Source of the DNA: Roseburia sp. AF12-17LB
GTDB taxonomy: Bacteria; Bacillota; Clostridia; Lachnospirales; Lachnospiraceae
Assembly: GCF_003479605.1 (NCBI RefSeq)
Contig: NZ_QUHR01000001.1
Location: forward strand, 496,001 to 560,000
Reading direction: 5' to 3'
Length of the DNA: 64,000 bases
Of this stretch, positions 9,058 through 17,060 are shown in pieces; the first letter of the stretch is position 1; the number at the start of each line of letters is the position of its first letter. Both the position numbers and the translations under genes were made by a program. The notes under the pieces are model-generated. The model made no database searches. It was not told where the DNA came from and saw only the letters and a list, made by a program, of their open reading frames with translations.

Positions 9058-9987
9058 ATGTGTCACTGGAATACTGTAAACTGGAACTGTATCATACGAA
9101 AAGAAACATTAGAAGAAAAAATTTCTGAAGAAGAGAAACATGCATTAAGCCGCCTGCAAAAAGAACTGTCAGAGCAGAAAAAAGTGGAACTTCTTTTTAC
9201 AGATGCTGATTTGGAAAAAGATATCACATTTTTCCTGAGCGGACATCATGTAAAGCCGGAGGAATGTATGCTGCTTGCAACAGAACCGGAAGAAGTGGCA
9301 TGGGCGAAAAAGGATGCAGATGCAGACTCAGACTCAGACCAGCTTACCATCATTGGCTATGAAGTACCGGATTTTTCAAAACAGATGCCTTTAAGCAATG
9401 TGGATATGCTGCTTCTTGGACTGGAAGAAGTGGACACAGAATTTTTACTTCGGACATTTCAGCGGAAGCATCACCTGCCGTGGCGGATACTAGAGACAAA
9501 GCGGTGCTATCTGAGAGAGATTACGTTAGATGACATGGACGATTTATTTGATTTATATAATAAGAAGGGAATCACCGATTATATCGAGCCCCTTTACGAA
9601 AGGCAGGAAGAGGAGGAGTACCAGAGAGCATATATTGAAAATATGTATGGCTACTATGGATATGGCATGTGGCTGGTAAGGGAAAAAGATACCCACCGGC
9701 TGATTGGAAGAGCCGGAATCGACTATCGCATGCTAGGAGAAGAAGAAATTATTGAGATGGGCTATGTCATTGCACCGGAATACCAGAGGCAGGGTTATGC
9801 ATATGAGGTCTGTCAGGCAATCATGGCATGGGTAAAAAATAATCTTGAATTTCGAAGAATTGACTGTCTGGTGGAGCCGGGGAATGAAGCATCGTTGGGA
9901 CTGCTTCATAAACTTGGCTTTCAGGAAACAGAGAAGATAAAACAGGATGGAAAAATATTCCGGCATTTCTGGTATTTTTATCCGTGA
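9058..9987 (+). CDS. GNAT-family N-acetyltransferase with an unusual N-terminal domain
   Basis: 309 residues. The C-terminal half (about 150-309) is a RimJ/RimL-like GNAT domain: RCYLREITLDDMDDLFDLY, the acetyl-CoA loop IAPEYQRQGYAYEVCQAI, and NEASLGLLHKLGF. The N-terminal 140 residues are not GNAT. They include CMLLATEPEEVAWAKK and IIGYEVPDF, spaced like the tail of a HAD-type phosphatase (cofactor/position motif followed by a location step), but without a DxDxT nucleophile. A short Asp/Ser run (DADADSDSD) interrupts it. The substrate is unknown. SD GAGAAGGA precedes the ATG. The HAD resemblance is my inference. Confidence 0.82.
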   Translation: MCHWNTVNWNCIIRKETLEEKISEEEKHALSRLQKELSEQKKVELLFTDADLEKDITFFLSGHHVKPEECMLLATEPEEVAWAKKDADADSDSDQLTIIGYEVPDFSKQMPLSNVDMLLLGLEEVDTEFLLRTFQRKHHLPWRILETKRCYLREITLDDMDDLFDLYNKKGITDYIEPLYERQEEEEYQRAYIENMYGYYGYGMWLVREKDTHRLIGRAGIDYRMLGEEEIIEMGYVIAPEYQRQGYAYEVCQAIMAWVKNNLEFRRIDCLVEPGNEASLGLLHKLGFQETEKIKQDGKIFRHFWYFYP

Positions 9988-10133
9988 TTGGAAAGTTAAG
10001 CGGCAGGAGACATTTTTATACATAATATAAATCTTTTTTTCATATATAGTACAAAGCGAAAATGTATCCGGAACATGATATAAAAAATAAGTTACGGATG
10101 CAGGCACAAGGTACGAAGATGGATGGAGGATAT

Positions 10134-10514
10134 ATGGGAAAAGAGAAGGTGGCAGGAAAAGGAAATCTTTTTACGACAATGGGCAAAGTGTTGCTGGTCA
10201 TGTATATTCTGACGGGAATACTGCTTTTTATTCTGGCGGCAGTCTTATATAAAATGGAATTAAGCGAAGCTGCGGTAAATATCAGCATTATCATAAGCTA
10301 TATTGTAGTGGGATTTGTCGGCGGCTTCATCATTGGAAAGATTAGGAAGAGCCGGAAATATCTGTGGGGAGCCGTGATGGGGCTATTATATTTTGCAGTG
10401 CTGCTCATTGTGTCCCTGATATTGAAAAAGGGACTGGATTCCGGAATGCAGCACATCCTTACAACACTGATTTTATGCACTGCTTCGGGAACTGTGGGAG
10501 GAATGCTCAGTTAA
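10134..10514 (+). CDS. TIGR04086 (YrzE-like) family membrane protein
   Basis: 126 residues with four hydrophobic helices (roughly 18-40, 47-68, 75-95, 103-125) and the spacing and Gly pattern of the TIGR04086/YrzE family. Function is unknown. In Clostridia this family is repeatedly found next to the SCIFF peptide gene, as here. I chose ATG 10134, preceded by GGAGG (10125-10129). An ATG 24 codons upstream would add a polar, poorly conserved tail and lacks an SD. Confidence 0.75.
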   Translation: MGKEKVAGKGNLFTTMGKVLLVMYILTGILLFILAAVLYKMELSEAAVNISIIISYIVVGFVGGFIIGKIRKSRKYLWGAVMGLLYFAVLLIVSLILKKGLDSGMQHILTTLILCTASGTVGGMLS

Positions 10515-10543
10515 AAAAAGTGCTTTTCTTATGAAAGACTATG

Positions 10544-10552
10544 TGTTATACT
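10544..10552 (+). promoter_or_regulatory. Extended -10 promoter of the SCIFF gene
   Basis: TGTTATACT is an extended -10 (TG-n-TATACT), 35 bp before the SCIFF start. The region 17 bp upstream (TTTTCT) is a poor -35, which fits an extended -10 promoter. Confidence 0.6.
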
Positions 10553-10586
10553 AACTAGAGGTATTTTTTCGAAAGGAGATAACGAG

Positions 10587-10730
10587 ATGAAACATATTAA
10601 GACCCTGAATACAAGAAAGTTACAGAATACAGTAAAGAAGGGCGGATGCGGCGAGTGCCAGACATCTTGTCAGTCAGCATGCAAGACTTCCTGTACTGTA
10701 GGAAACCAGACTTGCGAGCATTGCAAATAA
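10587..10730 (+). CDS. scfA: SCIFF ribosomal peptide (six cysteines in forty-five residues), seven-Cys variant
   Basis: A 47-residue peptide, MKHIKTLNTRKLQNTVKKGG followed by the Cys-rich part CGECQTSCQSACKTSC. Cysteines are at 21, 24, 28, 32, 36, 43 and 46. The first six match the SCIFF family exactly. The family is a near-universal clostridial peptide in which the maturase links Cys to a neighbouring Thr by a thioether. Cys46, in the C-terminal EHCK, is a seventh. A strong SD (AAAGGAG) and an extended -10 promoter precede it, and the maturase gene follows after a hairpin. It is too short for ordinary gene callers. The biological role of SCIFF is unknown. Confidence 0.96.
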   Translation: MKHIKTLNTRKLQNTVKKGGCGECQTSCQSACKTSCTVGNQTCEHCK

Positions 10731-10760
10731 TTACCCAAAGTTCAGATTGAGAACGAACGA

Positions 10761-10790
10761 AACGACCGTACGCCTGCGCGGACGGTCGTT
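10761..10790 (+). terminator. Hairpin between SCIFF and maturase genes (likely attenuator or processing site)
   Basis: AACGACCGT (10761-10769) pairs perfectly with ACGGTCGTT (10782-10790). A further CGC/GCG inner stem around CTGC gives 12 pairs with one mismatch. There is no U-tract (ATAATG follows). It could reduce read-through, giving more peptide than enzyme, or protect the 3' end of the short mRNA. Confidence 0.65.
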
Positions 10791-10822
10791 ATAATGTTGT
10801 AAGAAAGTGAGGAAATATTGTA

Positions 10823-12178
10823 GTGGTTCACCAGTATAAAAACAACGGCTATAATATTGTCCTGGATGTAAACAGCGGCGCCATCCATATTGTGGATGAC
10901 TTAACCTATGATGTCATTGCATTGTGGGAAGAGACAAGCCGTGAAGAAATCATACAGAGACTGAATAAGACCTATGATGAGGCGGAGATAAAAGAAGCAA
11001 TTGAAGAGATAGAGGAATTGCAGAAGAACGGAGATTTGTTCACACCGGATGATTATGAAGAATACATCGGTGATGTAACAAAACGTCCTACTGTAGTAAA
11101 AGCACTGTGTCTGCATATTGCCCATGATTGTAACCTTGCCTGCAGATACTGTTTTGCAGAAGAGGGAGAATATCACGGCAGACGTGCGTTAATGTCCTAT
11201 GAAGTAGGAAAAGCTGCATTGGATTTCCTGATTGCCAATTCCGGCAACCGCCGGAACTTAGAGGTGGACTTCTTCGGTGGAGAACCTACCTTAAACTTCC
11301 AGGTGGTAAAAGATTTGGTAGCATATGGAAGAGAGCAGGAAAAAATACATAATAAGAATTTCCGGTTTACACTGACCACAAATGGCGTTCTTTTAAATGA
11401 TGATATTATGGAGTTCGCTAATAAAGAGATGGACAATGTTGTATTAAGTATTGACGGAAGAAAAGAAGTCAATGATTATATGCGTCCGTTCCGTGGTGGT
11501 CAGGGAAGCTATGATGTGATTGTTCCGAAATTCCAGAAATTTGCAGACAGCAGAAATCAGGAACGCTACTACGTGCGTGGAACCTATACCCATCATAATT
11601 TAGATTTTTCCAAGGATGTACTGCATCTGGCAGACCTTGGGTTTAAGCAGATTTCCGTAGAGCCGGTTGTGGCACAGGAGACAGATGATTATGCCATCCG
11701 TGAGGAAGACCTGCCACAGCTTTTTGCAGAATATGATGCACTGGCAAAAGAGATGGTAAAACGGAAAAAAGAGGGAAAAGCATTCAACTTCTTCCATTTT
11801 ATGATTGATTTGGAGGGCGGTCCTTGTGTTGCCAAGAGACTTTCCGGATGTGGTTCCGGAACCGAGTATCTGGCAGTAACACCTTGGGGAGACTTGTATC
11901 CATGTCACCAGTTTGTTGGAAATGAAGATTTCCTGATGGGAAATGTTTTTGAAGGCTTAAAACGTACCGATATCCGGGATTCCTTTAAGAGCTGTAATGT
12001 TTATTCCAAGGAAAAATGCAGAGAGTGTTTTGCAAGATTCTACTGTAGCGGTGGATGTGCAGCGAACTCTTATAATTTCCATGGTGATATTCATAATACC
12101 TATGACATTGGTTGTGCATTGCAGAAGAAACGTGTGGAATGCGCAATTATGATAAAAGCCGCAGAGGCGGAAATTTAA
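10823..12178 (+). CDS. scfB: Radical-SAM thioether-forming SCIFF maturase
   Basis: 451 residues. The N-terminus (HQYKNNGYNIVLDVNSGAIH) is the peptide-recognition segment typical of SCIFF maturases. The radical-SAM site is Cys103-x3-Cys107-x2-Cys110 (CNLACRYC). The C-terminal SPASM-like region holds further cysteines for auxiliary clusters, including CRECFARFYCSGGC. It uses S-adenosylmethionine to form the Cys-Thr thioether on the SCIFF peptide encoded just upstream. The start is GTG, with GAGG 10 nt upstream; conserved sequence begins at residue 2, so no earlier start is needed. SecDF follows 22 nt later. Confidence 0.96.
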   Translation: MVHQYKNNGYNIVLDVNSGAIHIVDDLTYDVIALWEETSREEIIQRLNKTYDEAEIKEAIEEIEELQKNGDLFTPDDYEEYIGDVTKRPTVVKALCLHIAHDCNLACRYCFAEEGEYHGRRALMSYEVGKAALDFLIANSGNRRNLEVDFFGGEPTLNFQVVKDLVAYGREQEKIHNKNFRFTLTTNGVLLNDDIMEFANKEMDNVVLSIDGRKEVNDYMRPFRGGQGSYDVIVPKFQKFADSRNQERYYVRGTYTHHNLDFSKDVLHLADLGFKQISVEPVVAQETDDYAIREEDLPQLFAEYDALAKEMVKRKKEGKAFNFFHFMIDLEGGPCVAKRLSGCGSGTEYLAVTPWGDLYPCHQFVGNEDFLMGNVFEGLKRTDIRDSFKSCNVYSKEKCRECFARFYCSGGCAANSYNFHGDIHNTYDIGCALQKKRVECAIMIKAAEAEI

Positions 12179-12200
12179 GTCAGGAGAAAGGAAGAAGAAA

Positions 12201-14351
12201 ATGAAGAAAAGTAAGGGCGTAGCCATATTACTTGCAGTTCTCTTGGTTTTAGCAGGACTGTCGTATTATGCGTCTATCATCTTATCTTCAACCGGAAAAG
12301 GTGAAGATAAGAACATTAAGCTTGGATTGGATTTGGCAGGTGGTGTCAGCATCACATATCAGGTGGAATCCGAGAATCCGACTTCCGAGCAGATGAAGGA
12401 TACTATTTACAAGCTTCAGAAGCGTGTGGAAGGCTACAGTACAGAAGCATCTGTATATCAGGAAGGTGATGACCGTATCACCGTTGAAATTCCAGGAGTA
12501 AAGGATGCAAACAAGATTCTGGACGAACTTGGAAAACCGGGTTCCTTAGAGTTCCGGGATCCGGACGGAAATGTTTACATGACTGGTAATGATGTAAAGG
12601 ATGCACAGGCTGCAACACAGCAGGACAACCTTGGCAACAAGCAGTATGTGGTCCAGCTTACACTTACCGATGAAGGCGCACAGAAATTTGCAGATGCAAC
12701 CACTGCCAACGTTGGAAAGGTCTGCCCAATTGTATACGATGATGAGGCAATCAGTACACCTCGTGTAAAAGAAGCAATTACCGGCGGAAGCGCAGTAATC
12801 GATGGAATGAGTTCCTATGAAGAAGCAGAGACTTTAGCTTCTAATATCCGTATCGGTTCTCTTTCCTTAGAGTTATCTGAGTTACAGTCCCAGATAGTGG
12901 CAGCACAGCTTGGTACAGAAGCAATTTCAACGGCATTAAAGGCAGCAGCAATCGGTCTTGCCCTGATTGCGGTATTCATGATTGCTTACTACTGGATTTC
13001 AGGTGTGGCAGCAACCATAGCACTTGGAATTTATACTACAATGGTAGTTGCAGTTATTTATCTTTTTGAAATTACACTTACCCTTCCGGGTATCGCAGGT
13101 ATCATCCTTTCCATTGGTATGGCGGTAGATGCAAATGTTATTATCTTCGCCCGTATCAGGGAAGAAATTGCATCCGGCAAGACTGTTTCGACAGCGATTA
13201 AGACCGGATTCCAGAAAGCGTTATCTGCAATTTTAGACGGAAATATCACCACCCTGATTGCTGCAGCAGTGCTGGCATTTAAGGGAAGCGGTTTCGTAAA
13301 AGGATTTGCTTATACACTGGCAATCGGTATCGTATTATCTATGTTTACTGCATTAGTTGTAACAAGACTGGTATTACATGGACTGTATGTAATTGGTTTC
13401 CGTGATGCAAAATTCTATGGAAGACAGAAAGACCGCCGTCCAATGCATTTTATTGCAAAACGCCACGTATTCTTTATTGTTTCAGCAGTAATTATCATTG
13501 CCGGATTTGTGGGAATGGGCGTAAACAAAGCCAATGGCAAGGGCGCATTGAACTTAAGCCTTGAATTTGTCGGTGGTACATCTACAACCGTAGATATGGG
13601 TAAAGATTATACTCTTGCAGAATTAGATTCTGAAGTAATTCCTCTGATTGAGGATGTGACTGGAGATTCCAGTGTACAGGCTCAGAAGGTAGAAGGAAGT
13701 ACACAGGTTGTATTTAAGACCAGAAGCCTTGATTTGGACGAAAGAGAGCAGTTAAATACTACATTAGAAGAAAATCTTGGTGTAGATACTTCAACTGTTT
13801 CCTCTACTAATATCAGTTCCACTATCAGTGGTGAAATGACAAAAGATGCAGTCTGGGCAGTAGTAATTGCAACAATCTGTATGCTGGTTTATATCTGGTT
13901 CCGGTTTAAAGACATTCGTTTTGCAACCTCTGCTATTTTAGCACTGATTCATGATGTATTGGTTATTTTAACCTGTTACTCTCTGCTGCGGCTGTCTGTA
14001 GGAAGCACATTTATTGCAGTAATGCTGACAATCATCGGATATTCCATCAATGATACCATCGTTATCTTTGACCGAATCCGTGAGAATATGCATCTGGTAA
14101 GAAATGTGGATAAGGAAAGCTTAACCGAAATAGCTGACCGCTCCATTTCCCAGACAATTTCCCGAAGCTTAAATACTTCAATTACAACCTTTGTAATGGT
14201 ATTCCTGCTTTATATCCTTGGAGTTGCATCCATTAAAGATTTCTCACTTCCTCTTATGGTAGGTATTGTGAGTGGAACTTATTCTTCTATCTGTATTGCA
14301 ACAGAGCTGTGGTTTGTATTCAAAACACGCTTTGCAAAGAAGAATGCATAA
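12201..14351 (+). CDS. secDF: SecD-SecF fusion protein translocase subunit
   Basis: 716 residues combining SecD (about 1-400) and SecF (about 410-716), each with six membrane helices and an extracytoplasmic loop. SecD hallmarks are LGLDLAGGVSITYQVE and the IILSIGMAVDANVIIFARIREE segment. SecF hallmarks are FVGGTSTTVDM and TIIGYSINDTIVIFDRIREN. It uses the proton gradient to help SecYEG release exported proteins. Fused SecDF is common in Firmicutes. It lies 22 nt after the SCIFF maturase, an arrangement that recurs in Clostridia, and ends at a strong terminator. Confidence 0.95.
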   Translation: MKKSKGVAILLAVLLVLAGLSYYASIILSSTGKGEDKNIKLGLDLAGGVSITYQVESENPTSEQMKDTIYKLQKRVEGYSTEASVYQEGDDRITVEIPGVKDANKILDELGKPGSLEFRDPDGNVYMTGNDVKDAQAATQQDNLGNKQYVVQLTLTDEGAQKFADATTANVGKVCPIVYDDEAISTPRVKEAITGGSAVIDGMSSYEEAETLASNIRIGSLSLELSELQSQIVAAQLGTEAISTALKAAAIGLALIAVFMIAYYWISGVAATIALGIYTTMVVAVIYLFEITLTLPGIAGIILSIGMAVDANVIIFARIREEIASGKTVSTAIKTGFQKALSAILDGNITTLIAAAVLAFKGSGFVKGFAYTLAIGIVLSMFTALVVTRLVLHGLYVIGFRDAKFYGRQKDRRPMHFIAKRHVFFIVSAVIIIAGFVGMGVNKANGKGALNLSLEFVGGTSTTVDMGKDYTLAELDSEVIPLIEDVTGDSSVQAQKVEGSTQVVFKTRSLDLDEREQLNTTLEENLGVDTSTVSSTNISSTISGEMTKDAVWAVVIATICMLVYIWFRFKDIRFATSAILALIHDVLVILTCYSLLRLSVGSTFIAVMLTIIGYSINDTIVIFDRIRENMHLVRNVDKESLTEIADRSISQTISRSLNTSITTFVMVFLLYILGVASIKDFSLPLMVGIVSGTYSSICIATELWFVFKTRFAKKNA

Positions 14352-14366
14352 GTAACAGAAATGATT

Positions 14367-14398
14367 TCCCCTCTTCTGATTTGGAAGAGGGGATTTTT
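14367..14398 (+). terminator. Terminator after secDF
   Basis: TCCCCTCTTC (14367-14376) and GAAGAGGGGA (14384-14393) form a 10-bp stem with a 7-nt loop, followed by five T's. Confidence 0.92.
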
Positions 14399-14415
14399 AC
14401 ATTTGGGCGTTGTTT

Positions 14416-14427
14416 AAAAATTAATAT
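14416..14427. repeat. Left 12-bp direct repeat flanking palindromic element 1 (target-site duplication)
   Basis: AAAAATTAATAT here is identical to 14946-14957, on the other side of the element. Exact direct repeats at both junctions are what staggered-cut insertion leaves. Confidence 0.7.
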
Positions 14428-14945
14428 CCGGGGATTGCAAAAGGATAGAAGAGATTTGTTACAATAATATTACGTTGATTCGCAGCAGATTATCTTTCGT
14501 TATGAAATACCACAGTTCTAAAATGCGTGTTTTTCTTTTGGTTATGAAAACAGTCTTTCCAATGTTTGCCAGAATAGCTACACGGTTCGTCGAAGTACAG
14601 ATGCCTGATAAGGGCTGTTAGGGGCACTGGGAATTTCATCTGGCAACAGGCAACGCTGGTACAGGGATGTACCAGCGAGGCACATTTGAACATGGACGTG
14701 AATTTGTGCCGGTTGCCAGATGAAAGTATAATTATGCCGAAATTCCCTGTGCCCCTTGCAGGCGTTATGCGGCATCTGTTCTCGACGGACAGTGCAGCTA
14801 TTCAGTCAAAGCAACCGGAAAGACAGTTTATATGCAAGAAAAACACGCATTCTAAGAACTGCTGGCATTTCATAACGGATAAAGATAATCCGCTGTAAAT
14901 CTCCGTAATATTTTCCAGCAAAGATTATTTCCGTTTGCAATTGCC
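14428..14945. mobile_element. Palindromic element 1 (518 bp), MITE-like
   Basis: The whole stretch is one imperfect inverted repeat. The left end GGATTGCAAAAGGA mirrors the right end, whose reverse complement reads GGCAATTGCAAACGGA. The arms keep matching inward: GATTATCTTTCGTTATGAAAT against its right-hand partner near 14866-14890, ATGCGTGTTTTTC at about 14523 against GAAAAACACGCAT near 14840, and so on. The centre is a branched structure (14634-14725). It contains no convincing gene. It shares its core with element 2 (34985-35396) and its ends with element 3 (18765-18900). It ends exactly 30 nt before the next start codon. Confidence 0.75.
14634..14725. other. Branched core structure of palindromic element 1
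   Basis: An outer stem joins TTTCATCTGGCAAC (14634-14647) to GTTGCCAGATGAAA (14712-14725), a perfect 14 bp. It encloses hairpin A, CGCTGGTACA-ggga-TGTACCAGCG (14654-14677), and hairpin B, GGCACA/TGTGCC (14679-14684 with 14705-14710). This makes a three-way junction. Element 2 has the same plan with compensatory changes. Confidence 0.7.
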
Positions 14946-14957
14946 AAAAATTAATAT
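14946..14957. repeat. Right 12-bp direct repeat flanking palindromic element 1
   Basis: AAAAATTAATAT, identical to 14416-14427. It directly precedes the TTGAAAAAGGAG that carries the ribosome binding site of the DUF1294 gene. Confidence 0.7.
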
Positions 14958-14975
14958 TTGAAAAAGGAGAAAAGA

Positions 14976-15245
14976 ATGACTACAATTCAGAAAATAGCAA
15001 TTACATATGCAATAATTGCAAATATTGTCGGGCTATCCGTCATGGGAATAGATAAACGCAGAGCCATCTGTCATAAATGGCGTATTCCGGAAAAAACATT
15101 ATTTCTGGTAAGCATACTGGGAGGAAGCATTGGGACATGGGCAGGTATGTATCTGTTCCGTCATAAGACAAAACATTGGTACTTTGTAATAGGAATGCCA
15201 TTTATACTGATTGTGCAACTGGTTTTATACTATTATTTTTGGTAA
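14976..15245 (+). CDS. DUF1294 family small membrane protein
   Basis: 89 residues. Motifs MGIDKRRAI, WRIPEKTLF, LGGSIGTWAGM and FRHKTKHWYF are the DUF1294 signature. There are three hydrophobic helices with the conserved motifs in the loops. Function is unknown. I chose ATG 14976 because AAGGAG lies 6 nt upstream (14964-14969); the upstream in-frame TTG at 14958 overlaps that site. The gene sits immediately after palindromic element 1, so its promoter must lie in or before the element. Confidence 0.85.
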   Translation: MTTIQKIAITYAIIANIVGLSVMGIDKRRAICHKWRIPEKTLFLVSILGGSIGTWAGMYLFRHKTKHWYFVIGMPFILIVQLVLYYYFW

Positions 15246-15333
15246 AAATATTTTCAAACCGGGATAGGCGTGATAAAATATATCAAACAGAAATGAGATA
15301 TGGATAATAGGTGAACAACAGTATCAGGGAGAA

Positions 15334-15912
15334 ATGCAAATTATGGCAGGAATGATGGAGTTAAATGGCTGCCGGATTATTGTAAAGGAAATTGCCGGCG
15401 GGAAGAGGGTATTAGATACAAGAATTAAATCTTATGATCCGATCCGTAAAGTAGTAAAGGTTAGTGCAGGAAGCCTGGACAACCGGATGGAGCATGCAGT
15501 GACGGTTATCATATTTGGACCGAATGGGAGCCTGGTAGAAGCTACCGGTAATCTTCGGAAGGTTATAATTGCCAATGAAGTAGAAATCGAGCTGGGCAGG
15601 AGTAAGAATGGTGAGAAGCGGAAGCATGCCCGTTATCCATTAAAAGAAAAGGGATATATAGAATCTGTTATTGTGGATGGAACATTAATTGAATTGCAGA
15701 AGCCAATTGAAATGGAAACCTGTAATATCAGTGGAAATGGAATTCTGATTCAGACAATGGCAGGAAGCGGGACAGTTGGAACGGAACTGCGGATTTGCGT
15801 GAAACTTGGAGATACAATGTTACAGAAGACATATCGGATTGTCCGGATACAGAATGCAAATCTTAAGACAGAAGAGTATGGCTGCATGATGATTCGTGAC
15901 AGGAATATATAA
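15334..15912 (+). CDS. PilZ-domain protein (likely c-di-GMP receptor)
   Basis: 192 residues. The C-terminal PilZ domain has the c-di-GMP-binding RxxxR (Arg96-Arg100, RKHAR) and NxSxxG (Asn131-Gly136, NISGNG). The N-terminal 90 residues are beta-rich and resemble the YcgR-type (PilZN) flagellar brake region only loosely. An HD-GYP phosphodiesterase gene follows 15 nt later, so receptor and degrading enzyme are co-transcribed. The start is uncertain: AGGGAG (15326-15331) is 2 nt from ATG 15334 and 11 nt from the in-frame ATG 15343. The output function cannot be read from the sequence. Confidence 0.85.
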   Translation: MQIMAGMMELNGCRIIVKEIAGGKRVLDTRIKSYDPIRKVVKVSAGSLDNRMEHAVTVIIFGPNGSLVEATGNLRKVIIANEVEIELGRSKNGEKRKHARYPLKEKGYIESVIVDGTLIELQKPIEMETCNISGNGILIQTMAGSGTVGTELRICVKLGDTMLQKTYRIVRIQNANLKTEEYGCMMIRDRNI

Positions 15913-15927
15913 GGGCGGAGTGACAGA

Positions 15928-17007
15928 ATGAGACTTAGAAAAATTCCAATTGATTTTTTATGGGAAGGCCTGGAACTTTCCGGAGATATTTATAATGACA
16001 GAGGTTCGGTGCTGCTTTTGAAACGGGGCGAAGTCCTGACACAGGACCGGTTAGATAAACTTTCCAAGTTTGAACGTGGTGGATATATTACAACCAGTGA
16101 GGAAACTTATCAGGAAATTCTCAACAGTGGAAAAGCACCAAGAGCTGCATTGCAGAGAGTATACGAAGAAGCAATCGGCTATACAGCATTAAAAAACGAT
16201 GTAGACAGTATTTTTTCTGTAACCAGAAATGCTTCCGAAATTAATATGGAAGCAACGGAGACTGTTACAAAGGATATTTTTACTAAGATTAAGGTATTGG
16301 ATTTTCCTAAAATATTTCAGTGTATTGATGCACCGAGAGAGATGGATGAGAATTTGCAGCGCCATTCCCTGAACGTAGCATTTACCAATGGTGTTATCGG
16401 GCAGTGGCTGAAGCTTCCGGAACCGGTGATTAAAAAGCTGGTATGCGCCGGATTAGTGCACGATATCGGAAAGACGAAGATACCGGAAGAAATCTTAAAT
16501 GCACCGAGAAGACTTACGGAAGAAGAATTTGAAATCATAAAAGCTCATCCCGTTTATTCATATGAGCTGCTTTGGGATAATGTAGATGAAGATATCCGGT
16601 TAGCGGCAAGACATCATCATGAGCGGCTGGATGGCAAGGGTTATCCGGATCAGATTGCAGGAGATGAGATTTCTCTGCTGGCAAGGATTACCGCCATTTC
16701 CGATGTGTATGATGCCATGATTTCCCAGAGAAGTTATAAGGAATCCATGATTCCTTTTGATGTGTTGGAGAAATTTAAAAAGGGTGAATTTCCGGGACTG
16801 GATGAACGCCTGGTAGACTTATTTGTGAAAAATATGGTGGAAAATTACCGGGATGTAAAGGTACAGATGTCCGATGGAAGAATCGGTGTGGTGCGTTACA
16901 TTCCACCAAATGACCTGAATCATCCGATTATCAACTGTAATCATGATGTCAGTCAGACAGATGATAAATGGTATTGCGTCTGCATTGCAAATCAGACAGG
17001 AAAATAG
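15928..17007 (+). CDS. HD-GYP domain phosphodiesterase
   Basis: 359 residues. The C-terminal HD-GYP domain is intact: HDIGK at His178-Asp179, HHERLDGKGYP from about His230, and DVYDAM further on. This family hydrolyses c-di-GMP through a di- or tri-iron centre. The N-terminal 110 residues (IPIDFLWEGLELSGDIYNDRGSV) form the DUF3391-like region that often precedes clostridial HD-GYP domains. It is cytoplasmic with no membrane helices. Coupled to the PilZ gene (15 nt gap, SD GGGCGGAG), it ends at a bidirectional terminator shared with hcp. Confidence 0.9.
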   Translation: MRLRKIPIDFLWEGLELSGDIYNDRGSVLLLKRGEVLTQDRLDKLSKFERGGYITTSEETYQEILNSGKAPRAALQRVYEEAIGYTALKNDVDSIFSVTRNASEINMEATETVTKDIFTKIKVLDFPKIFQCIDAPREMDENLQRHSLNVAFTNGVIGQWLKLPEPVIKKLVCAGLVHDIGKTKIPEEILNAPRRLTEEEFEIIKAHPVYSYELLWDNVDEDIRLAARHHHERLDGKGYPDQIAGDEISLLARITAISDVYDAMISQRSYKESMIPFDVLEKFKKGEFPGLDERLVDLFVKNMVENYRDVKVQMSDGRIGVVRYIPPNDLNHPIINCNHDVSQTDDKWYCVCIANQTGK

Positions 17008-17020
17008 ATTTTGCATAAAT

Positions 17021-17058
17021 AAAAACCTCTTTACCAGAAAACTGGTAAGGAGGTTTTT
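17021..17058. terminator. Bidirectional terminator between HD-GYP gene and hcp
   Basis: AAAAACCTC-t-TTACCAG (17021-17037) pairs with CTGGTAA-g-GAGGTTTTT (17042-17058) around AAAA: 17 pairs including one G-U, with A/T runs on both sides. Confidence 0.92.
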
Positions 17059-17060
17059 GT

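Noticed and set aside
14686..14898. ORF inside palindromic element 1, similar to one in element 2 (35103-35309)
   Set aside because: The similarity is explained by the shared nucleotide sequence of the elements. Both strands and several frames are open, no ribosome binding site is evident, and the substitutions preserve base pairing rather than codons.
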